Of a stretch of 64,000 nucleotides of DNA, positions 18,704 to 26,687 are shown one piece after another. The stretch comes from Chelativorans sp. AA-79 (GTDB taxonomy: Bacteria; Pseudomonadota; Alphaproteobacteria; Rhizobiales; Rhizobiaceae): positions 868,001 to 932,000 of the forward strand of contig NZ_CP120361.1 in the NCBI RefSeq assembly GCF_029457495.1, given 5' to 3'. The position numbers were made by a program, and so were the translations under genes. The notes beneath the pieces were generated by a model. It worked only from the letters and a program-made list of their open reading frames with translations, made no database searches and was not told where the DNA came from. The stretch's first letter is position 1; each line of letters starts with the position of its first letter.

Positions 18704-19797
18704 TGAAAATCGCTTTTTACGGTTCAAGCCTTGTTTCTTCGTACTGGAATGGTGCCGCCACCTACTACCGGGGGCTGATCCGCCATCTCGCCCAGCTCGG
18801 GTACGACGTCACCTTCTACGAGCCGAATGTCTACGAGCGCCAGCAGCACCGCGACATGGCACCGCCCGACTGGTGCCGCGTCGTCGTCTATGACGGCACG
18901 CAGGAGGCGCTGAAGGAGGTTACCGCCAAGGCACGGGAGGCCGATGTGGTGGTGAAGGCAAGCGGTGTCGGCTACGAAGACGACCTGCTCATGGATCGCG
19001 TGCTGGCCGAGGCGCGTCCGGATGCCTTGAAGATCTACTGGGACGTGGACGCACCGGCCACGCTGGCGGAACTCAAGCAGGACGCGGATCACCCGCTGCA
19101 CCGGCAGCTTCCCCAGGTGGACCTCGTGCTCACCTATGGCGGCGGCGATCCGGTGGTCTATGGCTATCGCAGTTTCGGCGCACGCGAATGCATCCCGATC
19201 TACAACGCGCTCGATCCTGAGACGCATCATCCCGTCCCGCCGGAGAGCCGTTTTGCGTGCGACCTGGCCTTTCTCGGCAACCGGCTGCCCGACCGCGAGG
19301 CGCGCGTGGACGAATTCTTCTTCAAGGCGGCCTCACTCTCGCCCAAGCAGTCCTTCCTGCTCGGCGGGTCGGGCTGGAACGACAAGCCGATGAGCGGGAA
19401 TGTCCGCTATATCGGCCATGTGTCGACGCGCGACCACAACGCCTTCAACGTCACGCCCAAGGCCGTGCTCAACATCAGCCGCTCCAGCATGGCGGAGAAC
19501 GGGTTCTCGCCGGCCACGCGCGTGTTCGAGGCGGCTGGCGCGGGCGCATGTCTCATCACCGACGCCTGGATCGGGCTCGACCTGTTCCTGAAGGAAGGCG
19601 AGGAGGTGCTGGTGGCCCGGGACGGCCAGGAGGTCGCCGAGATCCTCGCCGGGCTCGATGCGAATTGGGCGCGGTCCATCGGCGAGAAGGCGCGCGCACG
19701 CATCCTGCGCGACCACACCTACGCCCATAGGGCGGCCGAAGTCGACCGGATCATCACCGGGTTTTTCCGCGCGCGGCGTGTGGAGGCGGCTGAGTAA
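18703..19797 (+). CDS. CgeB-like glycosyltransferase (second of three)
   Basis: 364 residues: MKIAFYGSSLVSSYWNGAAT at the N-terminus, KIYWDVDAPATLAEL in the middle, and a C-terminal donor domain with NGFSPATRVFEAAGAGACLI and TDAWIGLDLFLKEGEEVLVA. This is the CgeB family (named from a Bacillus spore-coat glycosylation gene). It overlaps the previous gene by one base (TAATG). Probably adds one residue of the same glycan as its neighbours; this is inference from context only. Confidence 0.85.
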   Translation: MKIAFYGSSLVSSYWNGAATYYRGLIRHLAQLGYDVTFYEPNVYERQQHRDMAPPDWCRVVVYDGTQEALKEVTAKAREADVVVKASGVGYEDDLLMDRVLAEARPDALKIYWDVDAPATLAELKQDADHPLHRQLPQVDLVLTYGGGDPVVYGYRSFGARECIPIYNALDPETHHPVPPESRFACDLAFLGNRLPDREARVDEFFFKAASLSPKQSFLLGGSGWNDKPMSGNVRYIGHVSTRDHNAFNVTPKAVLNISRSSMAENGFSPATRVFEAAGAGACLITDAWIGLDLFLKEGEEVLVARDGQEVAEILAGLDANWARSIGEKARARILRDHTYAHRAAEVDRIITGFFRARRVEAAE

Positions 19798-20888
19798 TGA
19801 GCCGACCGCTTTCCATCGTCATCCTCGGCCTGACGCTATCCTCCTCCTGGGGGAACGGGCACGCGACCACCTATCGCGCTCTCCTGCGCGGGCTTCGCGC
19901 CGAGGGGCACGAGGTGCTCTTCCTGGAGCGCGACGTGCCCTGGTACGCCGACAGCCGCGACCTGCCCGACCCGGATTTCTGCCGGCTCGCCTATTACGAG
20001 GCGTTTGCCGATCTCGACCGGTTCAAACCCGCGATCCGCAACGCGGACGCGGTGATCGTCGGCTCTTACGTGCCGGATGGCGCGGAGGTGATCGATCGGG
20101 TGGCCGAGATGGGACCGCGGCTCCTCTGCTTCTACGACATCGATACGCCGGTCACGATGGCGGCCCTGAAGCGGGGCGAGGAGGCGTTCCTCGCCCGCAG
20201 GCAGATGCCGCTCTTCGACATCTACCTCTCCTTTTCCGGCGGCAAGGTGCTCGACCGGCTGGAGCGCGAGTTCGGCGCACGCCGCGCCGAGGCGCTCTAC
20301 TGCTCGGTCGATGCGGATGCCTACGCGCCCACGGGCGAGCCCGCCCGCTGGGACCTCGGCTATCTCGGCACCTATAGCCCCGACCGCCAGCCGGTGCTGG
20401 AGCGGCTGCTGATCGAGCCGGCACGGCGGTTGCCGGAGAAGCGGTTCGTGGTGGCGGGGGCGCAGTATCCCGCGGATATCCAATGGCCGCCGAACGTGGA
20501 GCGCATCGCGCATCTCCCGCCGGAGGCGCACGCCTCCTTCTACAGCCGGCAGCGCTTCACGCTGAACGTGACCCGGGCGGACATGGTGGCTGCCGGCTGG
20601 TCGCCCAGCGTGCGGCTGTTCGAGGCGGGGGCCTGTGCCGTGCCCATCATCAGCGACCGCTGGGAGGGCATCGAGGAGATTTTCGCCGATGGCGAATCGA
20701 TCCTGCTCGCCGACGACAGTGGTGCGGTTGTCCGGATGATTAGACAAATGTCCGACGAGAAGCGGCGGGCCATCGGGGCCGCTGCCCGGGATCGTGTGGC
20801 GAGCGGCCATACGGGCGCCGTGAGGGCGCGGGAGTTCGCACGGGTTCTGCGCGAGGTCGGCAATGCCCTGCTGGCAAAGGCCGTCTAG
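19797..20888 (+). CDS. CgeB-like glycosyltransferase (third of three)
   Basis: 363 residues: LSIVILGLTLSSSWGNGHAT at the N-terminus, CFYDIDTPVTMAALKRGEEA in the middle, and AAGWSPSVRLFEAGACAVPI then SDRWEGIEEIFADGESILLA near the C-terminus, all CgeB-family features. It is clearly a paralogue of the preceding gene (same motif order and spacing), again starting at TAATG on the previous stop. Three successive paralogues point to assembly of an oligosaccharide with several similar linkages. Confidence 0.85.
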   Translation: MSRPLSIVILGLTLSSSWGNGHATTYRALLRGLRAEGHEVLFLERDVPWYADSRDLPDPDFCRLAYYEAFADLDRFKPAIRNADAVIVGSYVPDGAEVIDRVAEMGPRLLCFYDIDTPVTMAALKRGEEAFLARRQMPLFDIYLSFSGGKVLDRLEREFGARRAEALYCSVDADAYAPTGEPARWDLGYLGTYSPDRQPVLERLLIEPARRLPEKRFVVAGAQYPADIQWPPNVERIAHLPPEAHASFYSRQRFTLNVTRADMVAAGWSPSVRLFEAGACAVPIISDRWEGIEEIFADGESILLADDSGAVVRMIRQMSDEKRRAIGAAARDRVASGHTGAVRAREFARVLREVGNALLAKAV

Positions 20889-20914
20889 ATGGTGCGCGGC
20901 AGGAAGGGGACGGC

Positions 20915-21907
20915 ATGGACGTCGTAAAAGCCAATGCGGGACGGAAGCGCGTGCTCGTCGCCGGCGGGGCCGGTTTCGTGGGATCGCATCTTTGCGACGC
21001 GCTGCTTTCGGAGGGCTGTGCCGTCGTATGCGTGGACAGCTTTCTGACCGGCGCGCGCGCGAACGTCGTGCCGCTTGAAAACCATCCGGATTTCCGGCTC
21101 GTCACGCAGGATATCTGCAGCCCGCTCGGCGTCGATGAACCGCTCGACGAGATTTACAATCTCGCCTGCGCGGCCTCGCCGCCGCGTTACCAGGCGGATC
21201 CCGTGCACACGATGATGACCAGCGTGGTGGGAACGCGGAACCTGCTCGAGCTTGCGCAAGAGCATGGCGCCCGGTTCCTGCTTGCCTCGACCAGCGAGGT
21301 CTACGGCGATCCGGAGGTCCACCCCCAGCCGGAGGACTATCACGGCAACGTCAACCCGACCGGGCCGCGTGCTTGCTACGACGAAGGGAAACGGGCGGCC
21401 GAGACCCTCTGCTTCGACCTTTTGCGGCTCGGACAGGTGGATGCCCGCGTGGCGCGCATCTTCAACACCTATGGTCCGCGCATGCAGGCCGATGACGGGC
21501 GCATCGTCTCCAATTTCATCAACCAGGCGCTTCGGGGGGAGCCGCTGACCATTTACGGCACCGGGGCGCAGACGCGTTCCTTCTGCCATGTTTCCGACCT
21601 CGTGAAAGGGCTGATGGCGCTCATGGCGGTGGAGCCCAACCCGAAAACGCCGGTCAATCTCGGCAATCCGGGGGAGTTCACGGTCAATGAACTGGCAGCG
21701 CTGGTGCGCGAGATGGTGCCGGAGGGGTCAGGCGTGGTCTGCCGACCACTTCCGCAGGACGATCCGCAACGTCGCCGGCCGGATATCACGCGGGCGAGAA
21801 CGCTGCTCGGATGGGAGCCGCGCGTTCCTTTGCAGGAGGGATTGAAGGAGACCATCGCGTGGTTCCGCCTCGCTCACGAAGCGGAGAAGCGGATTACGGC
21901 TGCTTGA
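20915..21907 (+). CDS. UDP-glucuronate decarboxylase (UDP-xylose synthase)-like
   Basis: 330-residue extended SDR: VLVAGGAGFVGSHLCDALLS at the N-terminus, NLACAASPPRYQADPVHTM, TSEVYGDPEVHPQ, the catalytic pair in CYDEGKRAAE, and NTYGPRMQADDGRIVSNFI. This set of motifs is typical of UDP-xylose synthase, which converts UDP-glucuronate to UDP-xylose with CO2 release. ugd, encoded 7 kb upstream and divergent, would supply the substrate. It is the last gene of the operon, 26 bases after the third CgeB gene, and its 3' end overlaps a small minus-strand gene by 14 bases. Confidence 0.88.
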   Translation: MDVVKANAGRKRVLVAGGAGFVGSHLCDALLSEGCAVVCVDSFLTGARANVVPLENHPDFRLVTQDICSPLGVDEPLDEIYNLACAASPPRYQADPVHTMMTSVVGTRNLLELAQEHGARFLLASTSEVYGDPEVHPQPEDYHGNVNPTGPRACYDEGKRAAETLCFDLLRLGQVDARVARIFNTYGPRMQADDGRIVSNFINQALRGEPLTIYGTGAQTRSFCHVSDLVKGLMALMAVEPNPKTPVNLGNPGEFTVNELAALVREMVPEGSGVVCRPLPQDDPQRRRPDITRARTLLGWEPRVPLQEGLKETIAWFRLAHEAEKRITAA

Positions 21908-22127
21908 CCCAATTCCCCGCGCCCGTGCGCGTCTTTGCGCGTGCGCCCTGAGCGGCCTCTTCCGAACGCCGTTTTTCCGCGAGCGCTGTCTGGAGCTTCA
22001 TTGCCAGGACGAGCAGCTTTTCCGGAACGGCCTCCTTCTCGATCTCGTCGAGGAGGAGGCGTAAATCGGGCGGCAGAGCTTCGGCCGTCTGCTCCGGCAG
22101 TGGATGCTGTCTTTTGCTGCGACTCAT
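21894..22127 (-). CDS. Small conserved hypothetical protein, 77 aa
   Basis: Not recognised. The N-terminus is basic (MSRSKRQHPLPEQ), the middle is a predicted amphipathic helix (LPPDLRLLLDEIEKEAVPEK then LLVLAMKLQTALAEKRR), and the C-terminus is Arg/Lys-rich. Its 3' end overlaps the convergent UDP-xylose-synthase gene by 14 bases. The composition looks protein-like and codon use fits, so it is probably real. It faces away from the topoisomerase gene. Confidence 0.6.
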   Translation of the reverse strand: MSRSKRQHPLPEQTAEALPPDLRLLLDEIEKEAVPEKLLVLAMKLQTALAEKRRSEEAAQGARAKTRTGAGNWVKQP

Positions 22128-22251
22128 CGGCGATCCTGCAAATCTGTCGCAAAAGGTTGTCGCCTAATGATCCGCTTGGCAATCGCGAAGGGCATGATTG
22201 CGTCATTTTTCCACCTTTGCACGGCGATTTGACGCGGCCTGATGCCACAAA

Positions 22252-22276
22252 GGAACAATCGGCATTGCTGCTCATT
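22252..22276 (+). promoter_or_regulatory. Candidate EcfG-type promoter of topoisomerase IB
   Basis: GGAAC at 22252-22256, a 16-base spacer, CATT at 22273-22276; one -10 mismatch from CGTT. It is about 40 bases before the topoisomerase start. Topoisomerase IB genes are known members of alphaproteobacterial general-stress regulons, which makes the site more believable. Confidence 0.5.
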
Positions 22277-22315
22277 AAGGCCTCGCGCGTCGCTTCCTGA
22301 CGCATGAAGGAGCCA

Positions 22316-23392
22316 ATGCTGAACACTCTGGATATTCCCGCACAGGCACGCCACGATCCGATGGAGGATGCACGCCGGGCCGACCTCGTCTACGTCAACG
22401 ACAGCGAGCCCGGAATCCGGCGCCGCCGCGCAGGCAAGGGCTTCTACTATCTCGGTCCCGGCGGCGGACGCCTGGAAGACGCCGAAACGCTTGCCCGCAT
22501 CCGCAAGCTCGCCATTCCGCCGGCCTGGACGGATGTGTGGATCTGCACGCGCGCCGACGGCCACATCCAGGCCACGGGCCGCGACCAGCGCGGCCGCAAG
22601 CAGTATCGTTATCATCCGGACTGGTTCGCATGCCGGGACGAGGTGAAGTTCTCCACCCTCGCGACCTTTGCCGAAGCGCTGCCCAAACTGCGGGCACGGG
22701 TCGATCACGACCTGAGGCTGCGCGGCATCCCCATGGAACGCGCCATTGCCTCGATCGTCTGGCTGCTCGACAACACGATGATCCGTATCGGCAACGAGAG
22801 CTACACGCGGGAGAACAAGAGCTTCGGCCTGACCACGCTTCGCACCCGTCACCTGGAGGTCGAAGGAGCGCGCCTGCGCTTCTCCTTCGTCGGGAAATCG
22901 GGGCAGGAATGGAAGCTGAAGCTCGCGGACCGGCGCATCGCACGGATCGTCCGCGCGATCCAGGAGCTCCCTGGCCAGCACCTTTTTCAATATATCGACG
23001 AGGAGGGAAACCGCCGTCCGGTCGATTCCAACGACGTCAACGCCTACATCCACGCCTATGCCGGCGAAGCCTTCACTTCCAAGCATTTCCGCACCTGGGG
23101 GGCAACGCGCGCGGCGGCGATCCAGCTTGCCGTGGAGCCGCCGGAGCCGAGCAAGCGCGCCAGAAACCGGCAACTCAACGCGATCATCGACCTGGTTGCC
23201 CGCCGGCTCAACAACACGCGCGCGGTCTGCCGACGCTGCTACATCCATCCCGCCGTCCTGAACGCCTGGGAAGACGGGCGGCTCGCCGGCGAAATGCTGG
23301 AGATTCGCCGCGGCCACAGACGGCCCTTCAAGGGGTTGAGCGAGGAGGAATCGCTGGTTTTACGGTGGCTTCGCCAGAACAACGGGCACTGA
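22316..23392 (+). CDS. DNA topoisomerase IB
   Basis: 358-residue bacterial type IB topoisomerase that relaxes supercoils through a 3'-phosphotyrosine intermediate. Features: the N-terminal domain SEPGIRRRRAGKGFYYLGPG; the catalytic core with SIVWLLDNTMIRIGNESYTR, GKSGQEWKLKLADRR, KHFRTWGATRAAA, and the nucleophile Tyr309 in CRRCYIHPAVL. All expected elements are present. The start MLNTLDIP is preferred because AAGGAG lies just upstream; an in-frame ATG four codons earlier has no such site. It lies alone on the plus strand after a probable stress promoter. Confidence 0.92.
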   Translation: MLNTLDIPAQARHDPMEDARRADLVYVNDSEPGIRRRRAGKGFYYLGPGGGRLEDAETLARIRKLAIPPAWTDVWICTRADGHIQATGRDQRGRKQYRYHPDWFACRDEVKFSTLATFAEALPKLRARVDHDLRLRGIPMERAIASIVWLLDNTMIRIGNESYTRENKSFGLTTLRTRHLEVEGARLRFSFVGKSGQEWKLKLADRRIARIVRAIQELPGQHLFQYIDEEGNRRPVDSNDVNAYIHAYAGEAFTSKHFRTWGATRAAAIQLAVEPPEPSKRARNRQLNAIIDLVARRLNNTRAVCRRCYIHPAVLNAWEDGRLAGEMLEIRRGHRRPFKGLSEEESLVLRWLRQNNGH

Positions 23393-23548
23393 TCGGAACA
23401 AAGCATGCCGCCGCCCGGTTGCATGGATATGGCAACCAGGCCCCATAATTTCCTGCGCAGCCTGCTGGCGGAACTCCTGCCCGGCTGGATCAAGCAAAAA
23501 AGGAAACGTGCGCGTTTCGGGCCGGAGGCGGCGGCGACGCGGCATCGC

Positions 23549-23573
23549 GGAACCATCGCTGGAAAGACACGTT
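23549..23573 (+). promoter_or_regulatory. EcfG/RpoE2-type general stress promoter
   Basis: GGAAC at 23549-23553, a 16-base spacer, CGTT at 23570-23573: exact consensus. It lies 60 bases before the small membrane protein gene starting at 23633. Confidence 0.7.
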
Positions 23574-23632
23574 CCACCGGTGAGGAGGTTGTCCAGGCGG
23601 ACAAACCTCAGAAAAAAGCCGGAGGGCCTTAA

Positions 23633-23788
23633 ATGGCTGAATATCTTTGGTTCTTTGCGGTGGGTGTCGCGCCGTTCCTGGTGGCTGCACTGGTGATCTA
23701 CGTGCTGGTGCGCCGCAGGCGGCTGAGGCCGGACGAAAGGGTCGCGCGGGACGAAAAGACGAAAGAACTCTACGAGGATCGCCGGTAG
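23633..23788 (+). CDS. Small single-pass membrane protein, 51 aa
   Basis: A short gene of 51 codons: MAEYLWFFAVGVAPFLVAAL, then VIYVLVRRRRLRPDERV and a charged end (KTKELYEDRR). One transmembrane helix covers residues 5-26, followed by a basic cytoplasmic tail. A GGAG site precedes the ATG, and an exact EcfG promoter is upstream. Similar small helix-plus-basic-tail proteins are frequent in rhizobial stress regulons; the function is unknown. Confidence 0.7.
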   Translation: MAEYLWFFAVGVAPFLVAALVIYVLVRRRRLRPDERVARDEKTKELYEDRR

Positions 23789-23792
23789 CCGT

Positions 23793-24026
23793 TCACACCT
23801 GCGGGGTTCCCTCGCTCGAGGGCCTCAAACCCACACTCAAGATATCGGCATCGTTGCGCATCGCGGCGCGCCGTGTCGGATTTTCGTTTTCATCGGGGTT
23901 CGGCCACGGCTCTTCATCCGGAAGGCGCTCCGGGTCGGGTTCGCGCACAGGTTCGGGATCCGGAAACGGCTCCGGAGGCGGCGGTGGAGGTGGCGAAGGG
24001 TCGGGAATGGGGCGTGGCGTGCTCAT
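23793..24026 (-). CDS. Proline-rich small protein, 77 aa
   Basis: Not recognised. The first half is a low-complexity Pro/Glu/Asp stretch (SPPPPPPPEPFPDPEPV and following), the second half is ordinary sequence. An AGAGGAG ribosome-binding site lies 6 bases before the ATG, which supports expression. It is the third gene of a minus-strand set (DUF427, 101-aa protein, this) with gaps of 18 and 12 bases and one upstream stress promoter. Confidence 0.55.
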   Translation of the reverse strand: MSTPRPIPDPSPPPPPPPEPFPDPEPVREPDPERLPDEEPWPNPDENENPTRRAAMRNDADILSVGLRPSSEGTPQV

Positions 24027-24038
24027 CGCAATCTCCTC

Positions 24039-24344
24039 TCAGAAGTACAGAAGCGCGAGCGCCCCGATCACCACGAGGGCTATCCCGACAATGAGAAGTC
24101 CATACAACAGCAACGACCCAGGTCCCCTCCGCATCGGGGCCTCGCCCCGCCTGCGGTTTTCGTGTTCCCGCTGCCGCTGCCCGGGTGTCGGGGGATTGCC
24201 GCCGGCTTCATCATCGGAGCCGAGCGGGGCTGCCGCGGGATCCGGGTAAGGGACCTTCTCGCCCGTTCGCCCTTCGTCTATATCCGCGCGCAGACGGTCC
24301 ACCGTGGGAGGGTCTTTACGGGGCTTCGGCTTCGAAGCATTCAT
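24039..24344 (-). CDS. Conserved small protein with C-terminal membrane helix, 101 aa
   Basis: 101 residues. A charged N-terminal half contains the stretch DRLRADIDEGRTGEKVPYPD and then PAAAPLGSDDEAGGNPPT, a pattern I know from rhizobial stress-type hypothetical proteins. The C-terminus is one transmembrane helix (LLLYGLLIVGIALVVIGALA). Probably tail-anchored in the inner membrane with the charged part in the cytoplasm. It lies 18 bases after the DUF427 gene, in the same operon. No function is established. Confidence 0.75.
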   Translation of the reverse strand: MNASKPKPRKDPPTVDRLRADIDEGRTGEKVPYPDPAAAPLGSDDEAGGNPPTPGQRQREHENRRRGEAPMRRGPGSLLLYGLLIVGIALVVIGALALLYF

Positions 24345-24362
24345 TATGGCTGGTTCCGTGGC

Positions 24363-24746
24363 TCAGGGAACATGCGGTTCGTGGATGATATCCTGCTGCG
24401 GGACGGCCTCGATTCTCACCTTTCCCGGATCGAACGCGGCATGCTGACGGATGGCGCGCAACTCCGGCGAGGGCTGGTCGTAGGCCCACATCACATCATC
24501 GGCCGATTCACCCACGGCCCAGGCGTTCCAGTATCTCGCGCTGCCTTTCAGCGGGGCGTGCCTCTCGGTCGCGGACTCGCGGAGAAAGTCGAAATAGACG
24601 TCGCGGAAAGGGATGTAGAAGACCGGCTCGCGGTCTTCTTCCCGAACCACGAGCGCCTCCCTGGTCGACGCGATGATCGCATCGGAAAACATGACGTTCA
24701 CGGTTCCGCGAAATGGCTCGACCGTCACTTTGGGCTTCTCGTCCAC
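24363..24746 (-). CDS. DUF427 domain-containing protein
   Basis: 127 residues of the DUF427 family: VTVEPFRGTVNVMFSDAIIA, EEDREPVFYIPFRDV, then CPIK-like segment GSARYWNAWAV and VMWAYDQPSPE. The family folds as a small beta-barrel and is widespread with unknown activity. Length is normal. First gene of a three-gene operon behind an exact GGAAC-N16-CGTT promoter, so it is likely induced in the general stress response. Confidence 0.88.
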   Translation of the reverse strand: MDEKPKVTVEPFRGTVNVMFSDAIIASTREALVVREEDREPVFYIPFRDVYFDFLRESATERHAPLKGSARYWNAWAVGESADDVMWAYDQPSPELRAIRQHAAFDPGKVRIEAVPQQDIIHEPHVP

Positions 24747-24775
24747 AGGATAGCCTCCTTGCCTTTCATCACCCT

Positions 24776-24800
24776 AACGCTCGCCACTCTTGCAGGTTCC
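24776..24800 (-). promoter_or_regulatory. EcfG/RpoE2-type promoter of the DUF427 operon
   Basis: On the minus strand GGAAC (24800-24796), a 16-base spacer, CGTT (24779-24776): exact consensus, 30 bases before the DUF427 ATG. Confidence 0.75.
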
Positions 24801-24814
24801 GGCAGTCGGGATGG

Positions 24815-24840
24815 GGAACAACTGGGGGATATCGGCCGTT
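24815..24840 (+). promoter_or_regulatory. EcfG/RpoE2-type promoter of the HPF-CSD gene
   Basis: GGAAC at 24815-24819, a 17-base spacer, CGTT at 24837-24840: exact consensus, about 52 bases before the HPF gene and back-to-back with the DUF427 promoter 15 bases away. Confidence 0.7.
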
Positions 24841-24891
24841 TGTATGGCCGAGTCCGCTCCGCAACGCCGGGGCCGCAGACAAGAGGTATCC

Positions 24892-25476
24892 ATGCAAATC
24901 CCGCTACAGATCGCGTTCCACCGCGCTGAAAAGTCGGAATGGGCGGAGGATGAAATCCGGGCCCGGGTCGAAAAGCTGCAGAACTATCATGACAGGATCA
25001 CCGGGTGCCGGGTGACGGTGGACCAGCGGGCGCGGAACGTGGAAGGCACATTGCCGCCGGTGGTGCGCATCGAGATCAGCGTCCCGGGAACGGCGCCCAT
25101 CATCGTCGCCTACGAGCCCGACCGGCTGCAGCACAAATATCAGACGCCGGACCTCGGCAACGCCATCAACGACGCGTTCGCCATTGCGGAGCGCCGGCTG
25201 TCCCAACTCAAAAGAGCGCGTGCGGGCCGCAACAAGGACGGGCAGCACGATTCCCAGAACCAGTTCCTCGGCCAGGTGGCGCAGATCTATCCGCAGGATG
25301 ATCATGGCTTCCTGCTGACGAAGGAGGGAGGCAGCCTCTATTTCCACCGCAACGCCATGCTGCAGGGCGATTTCGACAAGCTGCGCGTGGGCGACGAGGT
25401 TCATTACGTCGAAGAGGTGGGAGACACCGGGCCCTTGGCCACCAAGGTCAGGGTCGTTTCGGCGGACCAGACCTGA
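24892..25476 (+). CDS. HPF/RaiA ribosome-associated protein fused to a cold-shock domain
   Basis: 194 residues. The N-terminal part (about 1-110, MQIPLQIAFHRAEKSEWAED) is an HPF/RaiA-type S30AE domain, which binds the ribosome decoding region and hibernates ribosomes. The C-terminal part (about 125-190) is an OB-fold cold-shock domain with FLGQVAQIYPQDDHGFLLTK and LYFHRNAM, the RNA-binding beta strands. The start at 24892 after an AGAGG site gives the usual N-terminus. Predicted to act on ribosomes or mRNA under stress, as the exact EcfG promoter suggests. The fusion is known in Rhizobiales but has little experimental work. Confidence 0.88.
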   Translation: MQIPLQIAFHRAEKSEWAEDEIRARVEKLQNYHDRITGCRVTVDQRARNVEGTLPPVVRIEISVPGTAPIIVAYEPDRLQHKYQTPDLGNAINDAFAIAERRLSQLKRARAGRNKDGQHDSQNQFLGQVAQIYPQDDHGFLLTKEGGSLYFHRNAMLQGDFDKLRVGDEVHYVEEVGDTGPLATKVRVVSADQT

Positions 25477-25553
25477 CGCCGAGCCGCGGGGCCGGTGCGG
25501 CGCCCGAACCTCCATGATCCGGGACTTAGCCCCGGAAAACCATTTGCGGGACG

Positions 25554-26609
25554 ATGCCGGCGTTCACCGATTTGCCCCTGACGATCAATCTGCTTCTGTT
25601 CGCAGTCGCCGCGCTGGTCGTGATGTTCGCCGGCGCGCGTCTGTCGGGTTACGCGGATGCGATCAGCAGCGCGACAGGCCTGGGCCACGCCGCCGTCGGC
25701 CTCCTCCTGCTTGCAGGCGTGACCTCGCTGCCGGAAATCGGCGTCACGGTCACCGCTACGCTGGGCGGGAATGCCGGGCTTGCGCTCAACAATCTCTTCG
25801 GCAGCATCGCGATGCAGGTGGCGCTCCTCGCGGTGGTCGATTTCGCCCTCGGACGGCGGGCGCTCACGGCTATCGTGCCGGATCCGACGGTGATGCTGGA
25901 GGGCAGCCTCAACGTGCTCCTGCTTGCGATCGTGGCCAGCGGCATGGTCGTTGGCGACATCCTGTTTCTCGGGGCGGGGCTCTGGTCCTGGAGCTGCCTC
26001 TTCGGATATGTCGCATGCGTTTACATCCTCTCGCGGGAAAAGGGGCGGAAGCCGTGGCTTGCCGCGAGCCGCGGCAAGCCGGACCGCGAGCTCATGGAGG
26101 AGACGGAGCGGACCGAGGCCGGCGGGGACGGCAAACGCAATTTCCGGTCGCTGCTTCTCAAGACAGCGTCCGCCGCAGCGGCCATCCTCGTCGCGGGCTT
26201 CGTCGTCGCCCGCACGGGCGAGGCGATCGCTGAACAGTCCGGTCTGGGCACGAGTTTCGTCGGTTTCGTCCTCGTCGCCATATCGACCTCCCTGCCAGAG
26301 GCGAGCACCGCGCTTTCGGCCGCCCGCCATGGCTATTTCACCATGGCGATCTCCGATATCCTCGGCACGAACCTCATCAATGTGGGGCTGGTCTTCCTCG
26401 TCGATATTCTCAGTTCCGCGGGGCCCGTGCTTGGCGAGGCGGATACTTTCGCCACCTTCGGAACGCTTCTCGCGATCGTGCTCACGGCGCTGTTCCTGGC
26501 CGGACTCGCCGAACGACGCGACAAATCCGTTTTACGGATGGGCTACGATTCCATCTCCGTCATCCTCGTCTATGCGGTGGGTCTCGTGATCCTCTTCACG
26601 CTCCGCTAG
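25554..26609 (+). CDS. Calcium/cation antiporter, CaCA family
   Basis: 351-residue inner-membrane protein with about ten helices arranged as two inverted repeats. The alpha-1 motif is around residues 47-85 (LAGVTSLPEIGVTVTA then GNAGLALNNLFGS), and alpha-2 around 240-285 (VAISTSLPEASTALSA, SDILGTNLINVG). These carry the conserved acidic and Gly-Asn residues of Na+/Ca2+ exchangers. A charged cytoplasmic loop with Glu/Lys lies between the halves. It likely exchanges Ca2+ or another cation for Na+ or H+. No promoter of the stress type was seen directly upstream. Confidence 0.88.
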   Translation: MPAFTDLPLTINLLLFAVAALVVMFAGARLSGYADAISSATGLGHAAVGLLLLAGVTSLPEIGVTVTATLGGNAGLALNNLFGSIAMQVALLAVVDFALGRRALTAIVPDPTVMLEGSLNVLLLAIVASGMVVGDILFLGAGLWSWSCLFGYVACVYILSREKGRKPWLAASRGKPDRELMEETERTEAGGDGKRNFRSLLLKTASAAAAILVAGFVVARTGEAIAEQSGLGTSFVGFVLVAISTSLPEASTALSAARHGYFTMAISDILGTNLINVGLVFLVDILSSAGPVLGEADTFATFGTLLAIVLTALFLAGLAERRDKSVLRMGYDSISVILVYAVGLVILFTLR

Positions 26610-26687
26610 CCAGGTCACGCGACGCGCGGCCCCGGAACTCCTGGCCGTGCGAGGAATTGTTGGGGGACGACCCATAGGAAAACCGCA

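Noticed and set aside
23405..23632. 75-codon plus-strand frame after topoisomerase IB
   Set aside because: No convincing ribosome-binding site, and the exact stress promoter of the next gene lies inside it.
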